Positions 36,297 to 46,691 of a DNA stretch of 64,000 bases are shown here, piece after piece. A program made the position numbers and the translations under genes. Source of the stretch: Curvibacter cyanobacteriorum (lineage in GTDB: Bacteria; Pseudomonadota; Gammaproteobacteria; Burkholderiales; Burkholderiaceae_C). The stretch lies in NCBI RefSeq assembly GCF_028649475.1, contig NZ_JAQSIP010000014.1, positions 1 to 64,000 of the forward strand, in the 5' to 3' direction. The first letter of the stretch is position 1. Each line of letters starts with the position of its first letter. The notes beneath the pieces were generated by a model. It saw nothing but the letters and a program-made list of their open reading frames with translations. It was not told the origin of the DNA and searched no databases.

Positions 36297-37115
36297 ATGC
36301 AGCCGCTGCACACCCTGCCCCCCACCCGCGCCGCCGCTGTGCGCGGCGTGTTCACCGACATCGACGACACCCTGACCACCGACGGCGCCATCACGTCCGA
36401 GGCCCTGCAAGCGCTGCAGGCCCTGCGCGACGCCGGCCTGACGGTGATCGCCATCACCGGGCGGCCGGTGGGCTGGAGCGAGCCCTTTGCACAGCAATGG
36501 CCGCTCAATGCCCTGGTGGCCGAGAACGGGGCCGTGGCCCTGATCCCCACCCGGGACGCGGCGGGCCAGCCCGGCCTGGACCGCCTCTACCAACAAACCG
36601 CGGCGCTGCGCGAGATCCATTGGCAGCGCATGCAGGCGCTGCTCAGCGAGATCGAAGCCCGCGTGCCCGGCGCGCAGCGCGCCACCGACTCCTGGGGCCG
36701 CGAGACCGACATCGCGATCGACCACAGCGAGTTCTGCCAACTGCCCCAAGCGGCCATCGACGCGGTGGTGGCACAGATGCGCGCGGCCGGCATGAACGCC
36801 ACCGTCAGCAGCATCCACATCAATGGCTGGTTTGGCGACCACAACAAGCTGCAGGGCGCGCGCTGGATCTGGCAGGCGCTGACGGGTCGGGCCCTGGACG
36901 CCGAGCTGGACCAATGGGCCTACATCGGGGACTCGACCAACGACCAACTGATGTTTGAGCATTTCCCGCTCAGCGTGGGGGTGGCGAATGTGAGCCGTTT
37001 TGTGCCGCAGTTGCAGCACCTGCCACGCTATGTGACGCCCAGCGAACGCGGGGCGGGTTTTGCCGAACTGGCGCAGGCCCTGCTGCGGGCGCGCTCAGCG
37101 GCTGGGACGGCCTGA
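36297..37115 (+). CDS. HAD-IIB family sugar phosphatase-like hydrolase
   Basis: A 272-residue HAD hydrolase. Motif I is FTDIDDTLTTDG (nucleophile and acid/base Asp), motif II is AITGRP, and motif IV is GDSTNDQLMF. The cap domain between them is of type IIB, as in sucrose-phosphate, trehalose-phosphate and mannosyl-3-phosphoglycerate phosphatases. The substrate is therefore probably a phosphosugar, which is inference. It follows the second GT-C gene by 17 nt and may belong to the glycan operon. Its 3' end overlaps the convergent Cys-rich gene by 21 bp. Confidence 0.88.
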   Translation: MQPLHTLPPTRAAAVRGVFTDIDDTLTTDGAITSEALQALQALRDAGLTVIAITGRPVGWSEPFAQQWPLNALVAENGAVALIPTRDAAGQPGLDRLYQQTAALREIHWQRMQALLSEIEARVPGAQRATDSWGRETDIAIDHSEFCQLPQAAIDAVVAQMRAAGMNATVSSIHINGWFGDHNKLQGARWIWQALTGRALDAELDQWAYIGDSTNDQLMFEHFPLSVGVANVSRFVPQLQHLPRYVTPSERGAGFAELAQALLRARSAAGTA

Positions 37116-37487
37116 ACCGCCCGCGGAGGGGGCCTGGCGCTCGGCGTCTGAAGCCGCCTCCGCCTCGGGCTCGGGGAGCTCGATCGCGGCATCGCAACCG
37201 ATGCCGGCGGCGATCCAGCGCCGCGCCAGGCGGGCCAGCAGCGCCTCGGCCCAGCGCCCGGGCACCGGGAGGTACTGCGCCGGGGCCTGCATCAAACCGC
37301 AGCGGTAGACCGACTGGGCCGGCACCCATTGCAGCGCCCGGCAGGCCCCCTGCCGGCGACGCGAGACCAACACGCCCAAGGGGCAGGGCTCGGCCAGGCA
37401 GCACACCCCGCAGCCATTGCAGGGCTGGCCCCAGGCCGGTTTGGGCGGCGCCTCGGGGTGGATTTCAATGACGCGGTGTTCGGACAT
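37095..37487 (-). CDS. Cysteine-rich YkgJ-like putative metal-cluster protein
   Basis: A 130-residue protein with a dense cysteine cluster, CNGCGVCCLAEPCPLG (near residues 23-38), further Cys at the positions expected of the YkgJ/UPF0153 zinc- or iron-binding family, and an acidic, low-complexity C-terminal tail. No enzymatic function is known. It ends inside the last 21 bp of the convergent HAD gene. It starts 41 bp past the stop of the Bug receptor gene upstream of it on the same strand. Confidence 0.75.
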   Translation of the reverse strand: MSEHRVIEIHPEAPPKPAWGQPCNGCGVCCLAEPCPLGVLVSRRRQGACRALQWVPAQSVYRCGLMQAPAQYLPVPGRWAEALLARLARRWIAAGIGCDAAIELPEPEAEAASDAERQAPSAGGSGRPSR

Positions 37488-37528
37488 GGTGTGGGCCTGC
37501 CATCATGCCAGCCCGCCCAGCCGCCCGC

Positions 37529-38491
37529 TCACTGGGGCTTGTTCAGGCCCAGTTTGTCGATCAACACCTTCTCGCGTGCCGAGGTGTCCTGGGCAAACTT
37601 CAGGTACTGCGCGCTGTCCATGTAGTTGGGCAGCATGTCGTAGCGGGCCAGGGCCTGCACGTAGCTGGGCTCCTCCATGGCCTTCTTGAAGGCGTCGTGC
37701 AGGCGCTTGACCACCTCGGGCGGGGTGCCCTTGGGCGCGGCAATGCCGAACGGCGAGTTCTGCACCAGGTCCAGCCCCAGTTCCTTGAGCGTGGGCGCAT
37801 CGGGGAACTTGGCCAGGCGCTGGTCGCCCCAGGTGTTGAGGACACGCAGCTTGCCGGCCTCGACCTGCGGCGCAAAGCCGGTCGAATCCGCCGCGGCCAT
37901 GACGTGCCCGCCCACCACCGCCTGCATCAGGTCGGCGCTGCCCTTGTAGGGGATGTGGCTCAGCTCGATGCCCAGCTTGTTGGCCACCAACTCCATGGTC
38001 AGGTGCGGGCTGGTCAGCGTGCCGGTGGAACCGAAGGTCAGCTTGCCCGGGTTGGCGCGCGCGTAGGCCACGAAATCGTTCCAGTTCTTGATCGGGCTGT
38101 CCGAGCGCACCACCAGGCCAAAGGCGTAGCCCGTGACGTTCAGCACGTAGCTGAGGTCCTTGAGCGGGTCCCAGGTCATCTTGGTGGTGTAGGGCATGCG
38201 GAACACGCCCAGCGGAATCTGCGCCAGCGTGTAGCCATCGGCCGGCGCGCTCTGCAAGCCCTGTGCGGGCAGGGTGCCACCGGCGCCGGGCTTGTTCTCG
38301 ACGATCACGGCCTGGCCCAGGATCTTGGAGGCGTTCTCGGCCAGCGAGCGCATGGTGATGTCGGTCGGACCGCCCGCGGGAAAGGCAATCACCAGCTTGA
38401 TGGGCTTGCTGGGAAAGGCTTGGGCCTGGGCGCCCAGGGCCGTCGCGGCCAGGGAAGCGGTGGCGAGTTGAATCAGTTGTCGTCTTTGCAC
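37529..38491 (-). CDS. Bug-family tripartite tricarboxylate transporter substrate-binding protein
   Basis: A 320-residue periplasmic solute receptor. The signal peptide contains an Arg pair (QRRQLIQLATASLAATALG) and ends in AQA. The mature part opens FPSKPIKLVIAFPAGGPTDI and has VENKPGAGG and IPYKGSADLMQAVVGG, hallmarks of Bug proteins. The GTG at 38491 is chosen because AGGAG lies 7 nt upstream; a further GTG at 38524 lacks this. No TctA/TctB membrane subunits are adjacent, so it is an orphan receptor, as is common in Burkholderiales. The ligand is unknown, probably a carboxylate. Confidence 0.94.
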   Translation of the reverse strand: MQRRQLIQLATASLAATALGAQAQAFPSKPIKLVIAFPAGGPTDITMRSLAENASKILGQAVIVENKPGAGGTLPAQGLQSAPADGYTLAQIPLGVFRMPYTTKMTWDPLKDLSYVLNVTGYAFGLVVRSDSPIKNWNDFVAYARANPGKLTFGSTGTLTSPHLTMELVANKLGIELSHIPYKGSADLMQAVVGGHVMAAADSTGFAPQVEAGKLRVLNTWGDQRLAKFPDAPTLKELGLDLVQNSPFGIAAPKGTPPEVVKRLHDAFKKAMEEPSYVQALARYDMLPNYMDSAQYLKFAQDTSAREKVLIDKLGLNKPQ

Positions 38492-38710
38492 GGGGGGTCT
38501 CCTGAAATGGGTCGGCGCGCTCACGCTCAGCCGTGGGCCTGCGGGCGCTGAGTCCCCCGGTATACAAGCGCGTTCAAGCCGCCCCTGTCACCTGTGCGCC
38601 AAGCCCTACAGCGCGCTGGGCTTTGCCACCGCCAAGCCGCCGCCACGTGCAGTCACGCGGCGGCTTGGACCAGGCGCGGCCGGGGCCCACGGGCCCCGCC
38701 ACGGTCTGGC

Positions 38711-41700
38711 TCAGGGCTTGCCGCGTGCCAGCACGGGCGCCAGGGCCCGACCGGTGTGGGTGCCGCGCTGCACCAGTCCCTCCGGGGTGGTGGCGGCGAC
38801 GATGCGGCCGCCGTCCTTGCCTCCTTCCGGCCCCAGGTCGATCACCCAGTCGGCCTCGGCCATCACGTCGAGGTCGTGCTCGATCACCACCACGCTGTGG
38901 CCGCCATTGACCAGGCGGTGCAGCACATGGATGAGCTTTTCAACGTCGGCCATGTGCAGACCCACCGTGGGCTCGTCGAGCACATACAGGGTGTGCGGCG
39001 CCTTGTTGCCACGCCGGGTCACGTCGTCACGCACCTTGCTGAGTTCGGTCACCAGCTTGATGCGCTGGGCCTCACCGCCGCTGAGCGTCGGCGACGGCTG
39101 CCCCAAGGTCAGGTAGCCCAGGCCCACGTCCTTGAGCAGTTGCAGCGGGTGGCTGATGTTGGGCATGGAGGCGAAGAAATCGACCGCCTCGTCCACCTCC
39201 ATCTGCAACACGTCGCCGATGCTCTTGCCGCGCCAGGTGACGGCCAAGGTCTCGGGGTTGAAGCGCGCACCGTGGCAGGTCTCGCAGGGCACCTTGACGT
39301 CGGGCAGGAAGCTCATTTCGATGGTGCGCACGCCCGCGCCTTCGCAGGCCGGGCAGCGGCCCTCGCCGGTGTTGAACGAGAAGCGCCCTGCCGCATAACC
39401 GCGCGCCTTGGCCTCCAGGGTTTCGGCGAACAGCTTGCGGATGGTGTCCCAGAAACCGATGTAGGTCGCCGGGCAGCTGCGCGGGGTTTTGCCGATGGGG
39501 GTCTGGTCCACCTCGAGCACCCGGTCCACCGACTCGTAGCCGGTGACGCCGCTGCAGCCCACACGCGGCGGCAGGCGGCCCTCGGCCAGCGCGGTGCGCC
39601 CGGCCTGGGTGCTGCGCAGGGCCACCAGGGCCTGCACATTGGTCAGCAGCACATCGCGCGCCAGCGTGGACTTGCCCGACCCGGACACCCCGGTCACGGC
39701 CACCAGTCGCTTGAGCGGCACTTGCACCGTCACGTTGGCCAGGTTGTGCAGCTGGGCGCCCGCGACGCTGAGCCACTGGCCGCCCTCGGGCTCGGACAGC
39801 ACCGGCCGGCGCGGCGCCAGCGGGTGGCGCATGGCGTCGCGCAGGTAGCGGCCGGTGACCGACTCGGCGCACGCGCCAATCTGCTCGGCCGAGCCCTGGG
39901 CCACCAGGCGGCCCCCGCGCTTGCCCGCGCTGGGCCCGATGTCGATGATGTGGTCGGCGTGGCGGATGGTGTCCTCGTCGTGCTCCACCACCACCAGGGT
40001 GTTGCCCTTGTCGCTGAGGCTTTGCAGGGCCTTGAGCAGGATCTGGTTGTCGCGCGGGTGCAGGCCAATGGTCGGCTCGTCGAGCACGTAGCACACGCCC
40101 TGCAGGTTGCTGCCCAGCTGGGCGGCCAGGCGAATGCGCTGCGCTTCACCGCCGCTGAGCGTCGGGGCGCCCCGGTCCAGCGTCAGGTAACCCAGGCCCA
40201 CTTCGTCGAGGAAGTCGAGCCGGCTCTTGATCTCGGGGATCAGGTCGCGCGCGATGTCGCGCTCCCGCTGACTGAGCTCGTCCACCAGGGACAGCGACTC
40301 GATCCACTGCCGCACCTCGAGCACCGACAGGCGCGCCGTGTCGGTGATGCCGACGCGGGCGAACTTGACCGCCCGCGCCACCGCGTTGAGGCGGGTGCCC
40401 TCGCAGGTGGGACAGGCCTCGTCGACCAGGTCCTCCACCTCGGGTTCGGCAAAGGTTTGCTCGCGGCCCTTCTGGTCGTCGTCGCGCACCGAGTCATCGA
40501 GTGCCTTGCGTTGCTCCTTGCTCAGCCGCACCCCGGTGCCAACGCAGTCGGGGCACCAGCCGTGCTTGCTGTTGTAGCTGAACAGGCGCGGGTCGAGCTC
40601 GGCGTAGCTGGTGCTGCACACCGGGCAGGCGCGCTTGGTGCTGTATTGGGTGAGGCGACCGATGGCGGCGGTCGAACGCCCCTCCTCCATCGCCGCCTGC
40701 AGACCATCGAGTTCGCTGAGCACATGCAGCACGCCCTTGCCCAGGTCCAGCGCGGTGGCCAGGCCGCTGCGCAGCTGCGCTTCGGTTTCGGGCTGCACGC
40801 GCAGGCTGAGCACGGGCAGCTCGATGGTGTGTTCCTTGAAGCGGTCGATGCGCGGGAAGCCGGTCGTCGGCAGGAACTGCCCATCCACCCGCAGGTGGGT
40901 GTAGCCCCGCGGGCGGGCCCAGTCGGCCAGCTCGGTGTAGACACCCTTGCGGTTGATCACCAGCGGCGCCAGCAAACCAATGTGCTGACCGCGGAACTGC
41001 CTCATCAACTGGGCCACGATGCTGTCCAGCGTCTGCGGTTGCACCGCGGCGCCGTCGTGCACGCAATGCTGCACGCCGAGCTTGACGTAGAGCAGGCGCA
41101 GGAAGTGCCAGACCTCGGTGGTGGTGCCGACGGTGGACTTGCGGCCCCCGCGCGACAGGCGCTGCTCGATCGCCACGGTGGGCGGGATGCCATAGACCGC
41201 GTCCACCTCGGGCCGCCCCGCGGGCTGCACGATGCTGCGCGCGTAGGCGTTGAGGCTTTCGAGGTAGCGGCGCTGGCCTTCGTTGAACAGGATGTCGAAG
41301 GCCAGCGTCGACTTGCCCGAGCCGCTGACCCCGGTGACCACGCTGAACTTGCCGCGCGGGATGTCGACCGTCAGGCCCTTGAGGTTGTGCTCGCGCGCGT
41401 TGACGATCTGGATCGCGTCGGCCCCGTGCGCGGGCGCCTGGCGCCGGGCACGGACCAGGGTCTGCAGCGGCACGCCCTCGGCCACCGCGTGGGCGCCCAG
41501 GCCCATGCTGCGGTCGTACTCGCGCAGGGCCTGGCCGGTGTGCGAGCTGGGGTGGGCGCGCACGTCATCGGGCGTGCCTTCGGCCACGATCAGGCCGCCG
41601 CCGTCGCCGCCTTCGGGGCCCAGGTCGATCAGCCAGTCACTGGCGCGGATGACGTCGAGGTTGTGCTCGATCACCAGCAGCGAATGCCCGGCCTCGAGCA

Positions 41701-44458
41701 GCTTGCGCAGCGCGCGCATCAGCTTGGCAATGTCATCAAAATGCAGGCCGGTGGTGGGCTCGTCGAACAGGAAGAGCGTGCCTTTGCGCGCCACCGGCTG
41801 GCGGCTGCTGCTGCCGTTCTTGGCGGCTTCCGCCAAGAAGCCGGCCAGCTTGAGGCGCTGCGCCTCGCCGCCCGACAGCGTGGGCACGGGCTGGCCCAGC
41901 TTGACGTACTCCAGGCCCACATCCACGATGGGCTGCAGCGCGCGCAGCACCTCGCGGTCGGCAGCAAACAGGCGCGCGGCCTCGCTGACGGTCAGGTCCA
42001 GCACCTCGGCCACGCTGAGGCTGCGGCCGCCGCGTTCGACCTTGACCTCCAGGATCTCGGGCCGGTAGCGCTGGCCGTCGCAGTCCTGGCAGCGCAGGTA
42101 GACGTCGGACAGGAACTGCATCTCGACGTGCTCGAAGCCCGAGCCACCGCAGGTCGGGCAGCGCCCGTCGCCGCTGTTGAAGCTGAACTTGCTGGCGGTG
42201 TAGCTGCGCTCGCGGGCCAGCGGCGCGGTGGCGAAAATCTCACGGATCGCGTCCCAGGCGCCCACGTAGCTGACCGGGTTGGAGCGCGCGGTCTTGCCGA
42301 TCGGCGACTGGTCGACGAACACCACCTCGCTGAGGTGGTCGGCGCCCAGCAGGCGGTCGTGCAGGCCCGGGGTTTCGGTGGCTTTGCCAAAGTGGCGCAG
42401 CAGGGCCGGCGCCAGCACGTCCTGGATCAGCGACGACTTGCCCGAACCCGACACGCCGGTCACACAGACCAGGCGCTGCAAGGGGATCTCGACCGAGAGG
42501 TTGCGCAGGTTGTGCTCGCGCGCGCCTTCCAGGATCAGGCGCGGCGTGTTGTCCGTGACCAGGCGCTGAAAGCCCAGGCTGACCTGTTTGCGCGCGCCCA
42601 GGTACTGGCCGGTCAGGGTGTCGGCGCGGCGCAGGTCGTCGGTGCTGCCATCGAACACGATCTGGCCACCGCGCTCGCCCGGGCCCGGTCCCATGTCGAT
42701 CATGCGGTCGGCCGCCAGCATGACGGCCGGGTCGTGCTCGACCACCACCAGGGTGTTGCCCGCGTCACGCAGGCGGTGCATGGCCTCGGTGATGCGGTTC
42801 ATGTCGCGCGGGTGCAGGCCGATGCTGGGTTCGTCGAGCACAAACAGGGTGTTGACCAGCGAGGTGCCCAGCGCCGTGGTCAGGTTGATGCGCTGCACCT
42901 CGCCGCCCGACAAGGTGCGGCTTTGCCGGTCCAGCGTCAGGTAGCCAATGCCCACGTCGCACAGGTAACGCAGGCGGGTGGTGATCTCGTCGTACAGCAG
43001 CTTGAGGGCCTGGATCTCACCGTCCGCGCCGGTGCCGGGCTGCGGCAGGTGCAGGGCGTCAAAAAAGCGCCGCAGGCGGTCCAGCGGCAGCAGCATCAGG
43101 TCGTGCAGACACAGACCGGGCAAGGCCTCGAGCTGCTCACGCTGCCAGGCCACCCCGGCCGGCATGAAGCGCTGGTCCGGCGCCAGCACGGCGTCGGCGG
43201 CCTCGCGCGAACCCAGGCGCCACAGCAGGCTTTCGGTCTTCAGGCGCGCACCGGCACAGGCGCCGCAGGGGGTGTAGCTGCGGTACTTGGACAGCAGCAC
43301 CCGGATGTGCATCTTGTAGCTCTTGGTCTCCAGGTACTCAAAGAAGCGCTTGACGCCATACCAGTGCTGGTTCCACTTGCCGTTCCAGTTGGGCGAGCCC
43401 TGGATGACCCACTGCTGCTGCTCGGGGGTCAGCTTGTACCAGGGGGTGTCGCGCGGGATGCCCGCGGTCTCGGCGTGGCGCATCAGGTCGTCCTGGCACT
43501 CGGCCCAGGCCGGGGTCTGCATCGGCTTGATGGCGCCAGCGCGCAGGGTCAGCTTGTCGTTCGGGATCACCAGGCCGTAGTCAACCCCGATCACGCGACC
43601 AAAGCCACGGCAGGTCTCGCAGGCGCCCACCGCCGAGTTGAAGGAGAAGGCCGACGGAATCGGCTCGCTGTAGCGCAGATCGCTGTCGGGGCAGTGCAGC
43701 CCGGTCGAGTAGCGCCAGAGTTCCGGCTCGGCTTCGCCCTGGACGGCATAGACATTGAGGCGCCCGCTGCCGCGCTTGAGCGCGGTTTCAATGGCTTCGA
43801 TGGCGCGGGCCTTCTCGACCGTGCCGACGCGGAAGCGGTCGGCCACCACATCGAGCAGCTTGCGTGGCCCGCTGGGGGTGGCCACCTCGCGCTCGGCCTG
43901 CACCCGGGTGAAACCACTGGCCGACAGCCACTGTTCGACCTCCTCGGCGCTGGTGCCCGCGGGCAGCTCGACCGGGAAGGTCAACACCAGGCGCGGCTCC
44001 TGGCCGTCCACCGCCTGGGCCTGGGCGCGCTCGCGCAGCTGGCTGTAGACGGTCTCGGGCGAGTCGTGGCGCACCGGCTGGGCGGTCTGGCGGTCAAACA
44101 GCTGGGCCGCGCGCGCAAACAGCAGCTTCAGGTGGTCGTTGAGCTCGGTCATCGTGCCCACCGTGGAGCGCGAGCTGCGCACCGGGTTGGTCTGGTCGAT
44201 GGCGATCGCCGGCGGCACCCCCTCGACCCGGTCCACCGCGGGCTTGTCCATGCGGTCCAGGAACTGGCGCGCGTAGGCCGAGAAGGTCTCGACGTAGCGG
44301 CGCTGCCCCTCGGCGTACAGGGTGTCAAAGACCAGGCTGGACTTGCCCGATCCGCTGGGCCCGGTGACCACGGTCAGTTCACCCGTGCGGATGTCCAGAT
44401 CAAGGTTCTTGAGGTTGTGCTGGCGGGCGCCGCGGATTTTGATCAGTCCCTGGGTCAT
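38711..44458 (-). CDS. uvrA: Double-length UvrA, tandem excinuclease ABC subunit A
   Basis: A 1915-residue protein made of two complete UvrA units in one frame, against about 950 for standard UvrA. UvrA recognises DNA lesions and loads UvrB. Four Walker A motifs are present, with lysines near residues 39, 674, 1049 and 1596, and four ABC signatures ([44 protein letters not shown]). The C-terminal zinc fingers of both units are intact. The first finger of unit 1 reads CPDS near residue 256, with Ser where the second Cys should be, while unit 2 has CPVC. The ATG at 44458 gives [16 protein letters not shown]. It may work as an intramolecular dimer. Confidence 0.95.
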   Translation of the reverse strand: MTQGLIKIRGARQHNLKNLDLDIRTGELTVVTGPSGSGKSSLVFDTLYAEGQRRYVETFSAYARQFLDRMDKPAVDRVEGVPPAIAIDQTNPVRSSRSTVGTMTELNDHLKLLFARAAQLFDRQTAQPVRHDSPETVYSQLRERAQAQAVDGQEPRLVLTFPVELPAGTSAEEVEQWLSASGFTRVQAEREVATPSGPRKLLDVVADRFRVGTVEKARAIEAIETALKRGSGRLNVYAVQGEAEPELWRYSTGLHCPDSDLRYSEPIPSAFSFNSAVGACETCRGFGRVIGVDYGLVIPNDKLTLRAGAIKPMQTPAWAECQDDLMRHAETAGIPRDTPWYKLTPEQQQWVIQGSPNWNGKWNQHWYGVKRFFEYLETKSYKMHIRVLLSKYRSYTPCGACAGARLKTESLLWRLGSREAADAVLAPDQRFMPAGVAWQREQLEALPGLCLHDLMLLPLDRLRRFFDALHLPQPGTGADGEIQALKLLYDEITTRLRYLCDVGIGYLTLDRQSRTLSGGEVQRINLTTALGTSLVNTLFVLDEPSIGLHPRDMNRITEAMHRLRDAGNTLVVVEHDPAVMLAADRMIDMGPGPGERGGQIVFDGSTDDLRRADTLTGQYLGARKQVSLGFQRLVTDNTPRLILEGAREHNLRNLSVEIPLQRLVCVTGVSGSGKSSLIQDVLAPALLRHFGKATETPGLHDRLLGADHLSEVVFVDQSPIGKTARSNPVSYVGAWDAIREIFATAPLARERSYTASKFSFNSGDGRCPTCGGSGFEHVEMQFLSDVYLRCQDCDGQRYRPEILEVKVERGGRSLSVAEVLDLTVSEAARLFAADREVLRALQPIVDVGLEYVKLGQPVPTLSGGEAQRLKLAGFLAEAAKNGSSSRQPVARKGTLFLFDEPTTGLHFDDIAKLMRALRKLLEAGHSLLVIEHNLDVIRASDWLIDLGPEGGDGGGLIVAEGTPDDVRAHPSSHTGQALREYDRSMGLGAHAVAEGVPLQTLVRARRQAPAHGADAIQIVNAREHNLKGLTVDIPRGKFSVVTGVSGSGKSTLAFDILFNEGQRRYLESLNAYARSIVQPAGRPEVDAVYGIPPTVAIEQRLSRGGRKSTVGTTTEVWHFLRLLYVKLGVQHCVHDGAAVQPQTLDSIVAQLMRQFRGQHIGLLAPLVINRKGVYTELADWARPRGYTHLRVDGQFLPTTGFPRIDRFKEHTIELPVLSLRVQPETEAQLRSGLATALDLGKGVLHVLSELDGLQAAMEEGRSTAAIGRLTQYSTKRACPVCSTSYAELDPRLFSYNSKHGWCPDCVGTGVRLSKEQRKALDDSVRDDDQKGREQTFAEPEVEDLVDEACPTCEGTRLNAVARAVKFARVGITDTARLSVLEVRQWIESLSLVDELSQRERDIARDLIPEIKSRLDFLDEVGLGYLTLDRGAPTLSGGEAQRIRLAAQLGSNLQGVCYVLDEPTIGLHPRDNQILLKALQSLSDKGNTLVVVEHDEDTIRHADHIIDIGPSAGKRGGRLVAQGSAEQIGACAESVTGRYLRDAMRHPLAPRRPVLSEPEGGQWLSVAGAQLHNLANVTVQVPLKRLVAVTGVSGSGKSTLARDVLLTNVQALVALRSTQAGRTALAEGRLPPRVGCSGVTGYESVDRVLEVDQTPIGKTPRSCPATYIGFWDTIRKLFAETLEAKARGYAAGRFSFNTGEGRCPACEGAGVRTIEMSFLPDVKVPCETCHGARFNPETLAVTWRGKSIGDVLQMEVDEAVDFFASMPNISHPLQLLKDVGLGYLTLGQPSPTLSGGEAQRIKLVTELSKVRDDVTRRGNKAPHTLYVLDEPTVGLHMADVEKLIHVLHRLVNGGHSVVVIEHDLDVMAEADWVIDLGPEGGKDGGRIVAATTPEGLVQRGTHTGRALAPVLARGKP

Positions 44459-44564
44459 GTGCTGCTCGATTCGGGTGGAGGCAGAGCATTTTAGGCAGCG
44501 CCCCCTGACTGCCGGCCCCACCGGTCGCAATGCCCCTCGATTCGAGTCACTGAGCCGCAGCGCC

Positions 44565-44602
44565 CAAAAAAATGCCCCGGCACCACCCAAGGTGGCCGGG
44601 GC
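44565..44602 (-). terminator. Rho-independent terminator of the small membrane protein gene
   Basis: GCCCCGGC (44574-44581) pairs with GCCGGGGC (44595-44602), extended by ACC with GGT. On the minus strand it is followed by a T-rich run (complement of 44565-44572). It lies about 20 bp past the stop at 44622 and separates this gene from uvrA. Confidence 0.85.
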
Positions 44603-44621
44603 GGGCGCAGTCGAGCGCGGC

Positions 44622-44855
44622 TTACTTGGCGGCCGGGGCGGTGGCGTCCGCGGCAGGCGCGGCCGGGGCCGCGGTGGTCGGCGTGCCCGCAGCCGCCGGG
44701 GCAGCAGCCGGGGCCGCCGGCGCGTGTGCCGGCTCGGCCGCATGGGTGTCACCGCCGTGCTTTTCGCCCCCCATGTCCAGGCTGTCGCCGCCCTTCATGA
44801 TCACAAACATGGCCACCGCAGCAAAGGCAATGAAAGCCACCAGAATTTTCCACAT
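44622..44855 (-). CDS. Small single-span membrane protein with an Ala/Pro-rich tail
   Basis: A 77-residue protein. Residues 2-20 form one hydrophobic helix ([19 protein letters not shown]). The rest is His/Gly/Asp-containing, then about 40 residues of Ala, Pro and Thr, probably disordered and outside the membrane. A good GGAG ribosome site lies 8 nt before the ATG, and a terminator follows, so it is likely expressed as its own unit. I know no function for it. The HGGDTH segment could bind metal, but this is a guess. Confidence 0.7.
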   Translation of the reverse strand: MWKILVAFIAFAAVAMFVIMKGGDSLDMGGEKHGGDTHAAEPAHAPAAPAAAPAAAGTPTTAAPAAPAADATAPAAK

Positions 44856-44918
44856 GATTGAATCTCCAACTCGATCTTCTGATTGAACAGACAGGCCACG
44901 GGTGACATACCGGTGGCG

Positions 44919-44965
44919 CCATTCAAGCCAGCGGCCGGCAGGGGCCCAGCCGCTGGCTTGAATGG
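44919..44965. terminator. Long inverted repeat downstream of the MHS transporter gene
   Basis: Two perfect 17-nt arms (ccattcaagccagcggc and its complement, 44919-44935 and 44949-44965) are separated by 13 nt. They lie 62 bp past the transporter stop and 64 bp before the start of the small membrane protein gene. There is no T-tract. A role as terminator or 3' mRNA stabiliser is likely. Confidence 0.6.
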
Positions 44966-45026
44966 GCGGGTGGCCAGGCCACCCGCTGGGGGACCGGACT
45001 GCAGGGCAGCCCGGTCGGGTTCAAGG

Positions 45027-46691
45027 TCAGTCGCCGGCGTAGATGTCGACGTCCTTGGTTTCACGCACGAACAGCAGACCAATGACCAGGGTCACGGCGG
45101 CGATCACGATCGGGTACCAGAGGCCGTAGTACATGTTGCCGTTCTGCGCCACCATCGCGAAGCTGATGGTCGGCAGCAGGCCACCGAACCAGCCGTTGCC
45201 GATGTGGTACGGCAAGCTCATCGAGGTGTAGCGGATGCGGGTCGGGAACAGTTCCACCAGCATGGCGGCGATCGGGCCGTAGACCATGGTCACATAGATC
45301 ACCAGCACCGTCAGGATGGCGACGATGGTGAACTTGTCCACCTTGGCCGGGTCGGCCTTGCTGGGGTAGCCAGCGGCCTTGAGGGCTTCGGACACTTCCT
45401 TCTTGAAGGCGGCAATTGACTTGGCGCTGGCCTCGTCGAACTTGTAGTTCACGACCGTACCCACCGGGGCCACGATTTCCTTGTCGCCAATCTTGACCTT
45501 GGCGGGGCCGGCGGCGGCAGCGACCTGGTTGTCGTAGCTGACCGAGTTCTGGGCCAGGAAACGCTTGGCGATGTCGCAGGACTTGTAGAAGTCGATCTCA
45601 CGCGCCACCGGGTTGCCCTGGAAGGAGCAGTCACCCGCGGCAGCGGTCACCACGATCTGGTTCTTCACTTGGGCCGCGGCCAGGTCGGGGTTGGCGGCAT
45701 TGGTCAGCGCCTTGAACAGCGGGAAGTAGGTCACCGCGGCAAGCAGCATGCCGGCCAGGATAATAGGCTTGCGACCGATGCGGTCCGACAGGGCACCAAA
45801 GACCACGAAGAACGGGGTACCGATCAGCAGCGACACGGCCACCAGGATGTTGGCGGTGGCGCCGTCGACCTTCAGCACGCTGGTCAGGAAGAACAGCGCA
45901 TAGAACTGACCCGTGTACCACACCACGGCTTGGCCAGCGACCAGACCGAACAGGGCCAGGATCACGACCTTGAGGTTCTTCCATTGGCCGAAGGCTTCGG
46001 TCAGCGGGGCCTTGGAGGTCTTGCCTTCAGCCTTCATCTTCTTGAAGGCCGGCGATTCGTTCATCGACAGGCGGATGAACACCGAGATGCCCAGCAGCAG
46101 GATGGACACCAGGAACGGGATGCGCCAGCCCCAGTCGGCGAAGGCGGCTTCACCGATCACCGTGCGGGTGCCCAGGATCACCATCAGCGACAGGAACAGG
46201 CCCAGGGTCGCGGTGGTCTGGATCCAGGCCGTGTACGCGCCACGCTGACCGTGCGGTGCGTGCTCGGCCACGTAGGTGGCGGCACCGCCGTATTCACCGC
46301 CGAGCGCCAGGCCTTGCAGCATGCGCAGTGCGATCAGGATGATCGGCGCGGCCACACCGATGGTGGCGTAAGACGGCAGCACACCCACAATGAAGGTCGA
46401 CAGGCCCATCAGCAAGATGGTCACCAGGAAGGTGTACTTGCGGCCAATCATGTCGCCCAGGCGGCCAAACACCAGCGCGCCGAAGGGGCGCACGATGAAG
46501 CCCGCGGCAAACGCCAGCAGCGCGAAGATGAACGCCGCGCTCGGGTCGAGGCCCGAGAAGAATTGCTTGGCGATGATCGCCGCCAGCGATCCATACAGAT
46601 AAAAGTCGTACCACTCGAATACGGTGCCGAGCGAGGAAGCGAAGATGACCTTCTTTTCTTCCGCGGTCATGGGCCTGGGTGCAGCTGCCAT
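45027..46691 (-). CDS. MFS transporter, metabolite:H+ symporter (MHS) family, with a large hydrophilic insertion
   Basis: A 554-residue inner-membrane symporter. TVFEWYDFYLYGSLAAII in helix 1, RPFGALVFGRLGDMIGRKY after helix 2, and GEYGGAATYVAEHAP are diagnostic of the ProP/ShiA-type family. Members are usually 430-450 residues. Here about 110 extra hydrophilic residues (roughly 335-450, with a Cys pair in GDCSFQGN and KSCDIAKRF) interrupt the second half before the last helices. The ATG at 46691 is chosen for its GGAG at 6 nt; an ATG at 46703 lacks one. It is divergent from DUF485-actP, so a carboxylate substrate is plausible. Confidence 0.9.
   Translation of the reverse strand: MAAAPRPMTAEEKKVIFASSLGTVFEWYDFYLYGSLAAIIAKQFFSGLDPSAAFIFALLAFAAGFIVRPFGALVFGRLGDMIGRKYTFLVTILLMGLSTFIVGVLPSYATIGVAAPIILIALRMLQGLALGGEYGGAATYVAEHAPHGQRGAYTAWIQTTATLGLFLSLMVILGTRTVIGEAAFADWGWRIPFLVSILLLGISVFIRLSMNESPAFKKMKAEGKTSKAPLTEAFGQWKNLKVVILALFGLVAGQAVVWYTGQFYALFFLTSVLKVDGATANILVAVSLLIGTPFFVVFGALSDRIGRKPIILAGMLLAAVTYFPLFKALTNAANPDLAAAQVKNQIVVTAAAGDCSFQGNPVAREIDFYKSCDIAKRFLAQNSVSYDNQVAAAAGPAKVKIGDKEIVAPVGTVVNYKFDEASAKSIAAFKKEVSEALKAAGYPSKADPAKVDKFTIVAILTVLVIYVTMVYGPIAAMLVELFPTRIRYTSMSLPYHIGNGWFGGLLPTISFAMVAQNGNMYYGLWYPIVIAAVTLVIGLLFVRETKDVDIYAGD

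Noticed and set aside
38594-44494. A 1966-codon open frame on the plus strand opposite uvrA
   Set aside because: It mirrors uvrA almost exactly, is rich in His, Gln, Gly and Ala, and has no domain signature. It is a by-product of G/C third-position bias in uvrA.
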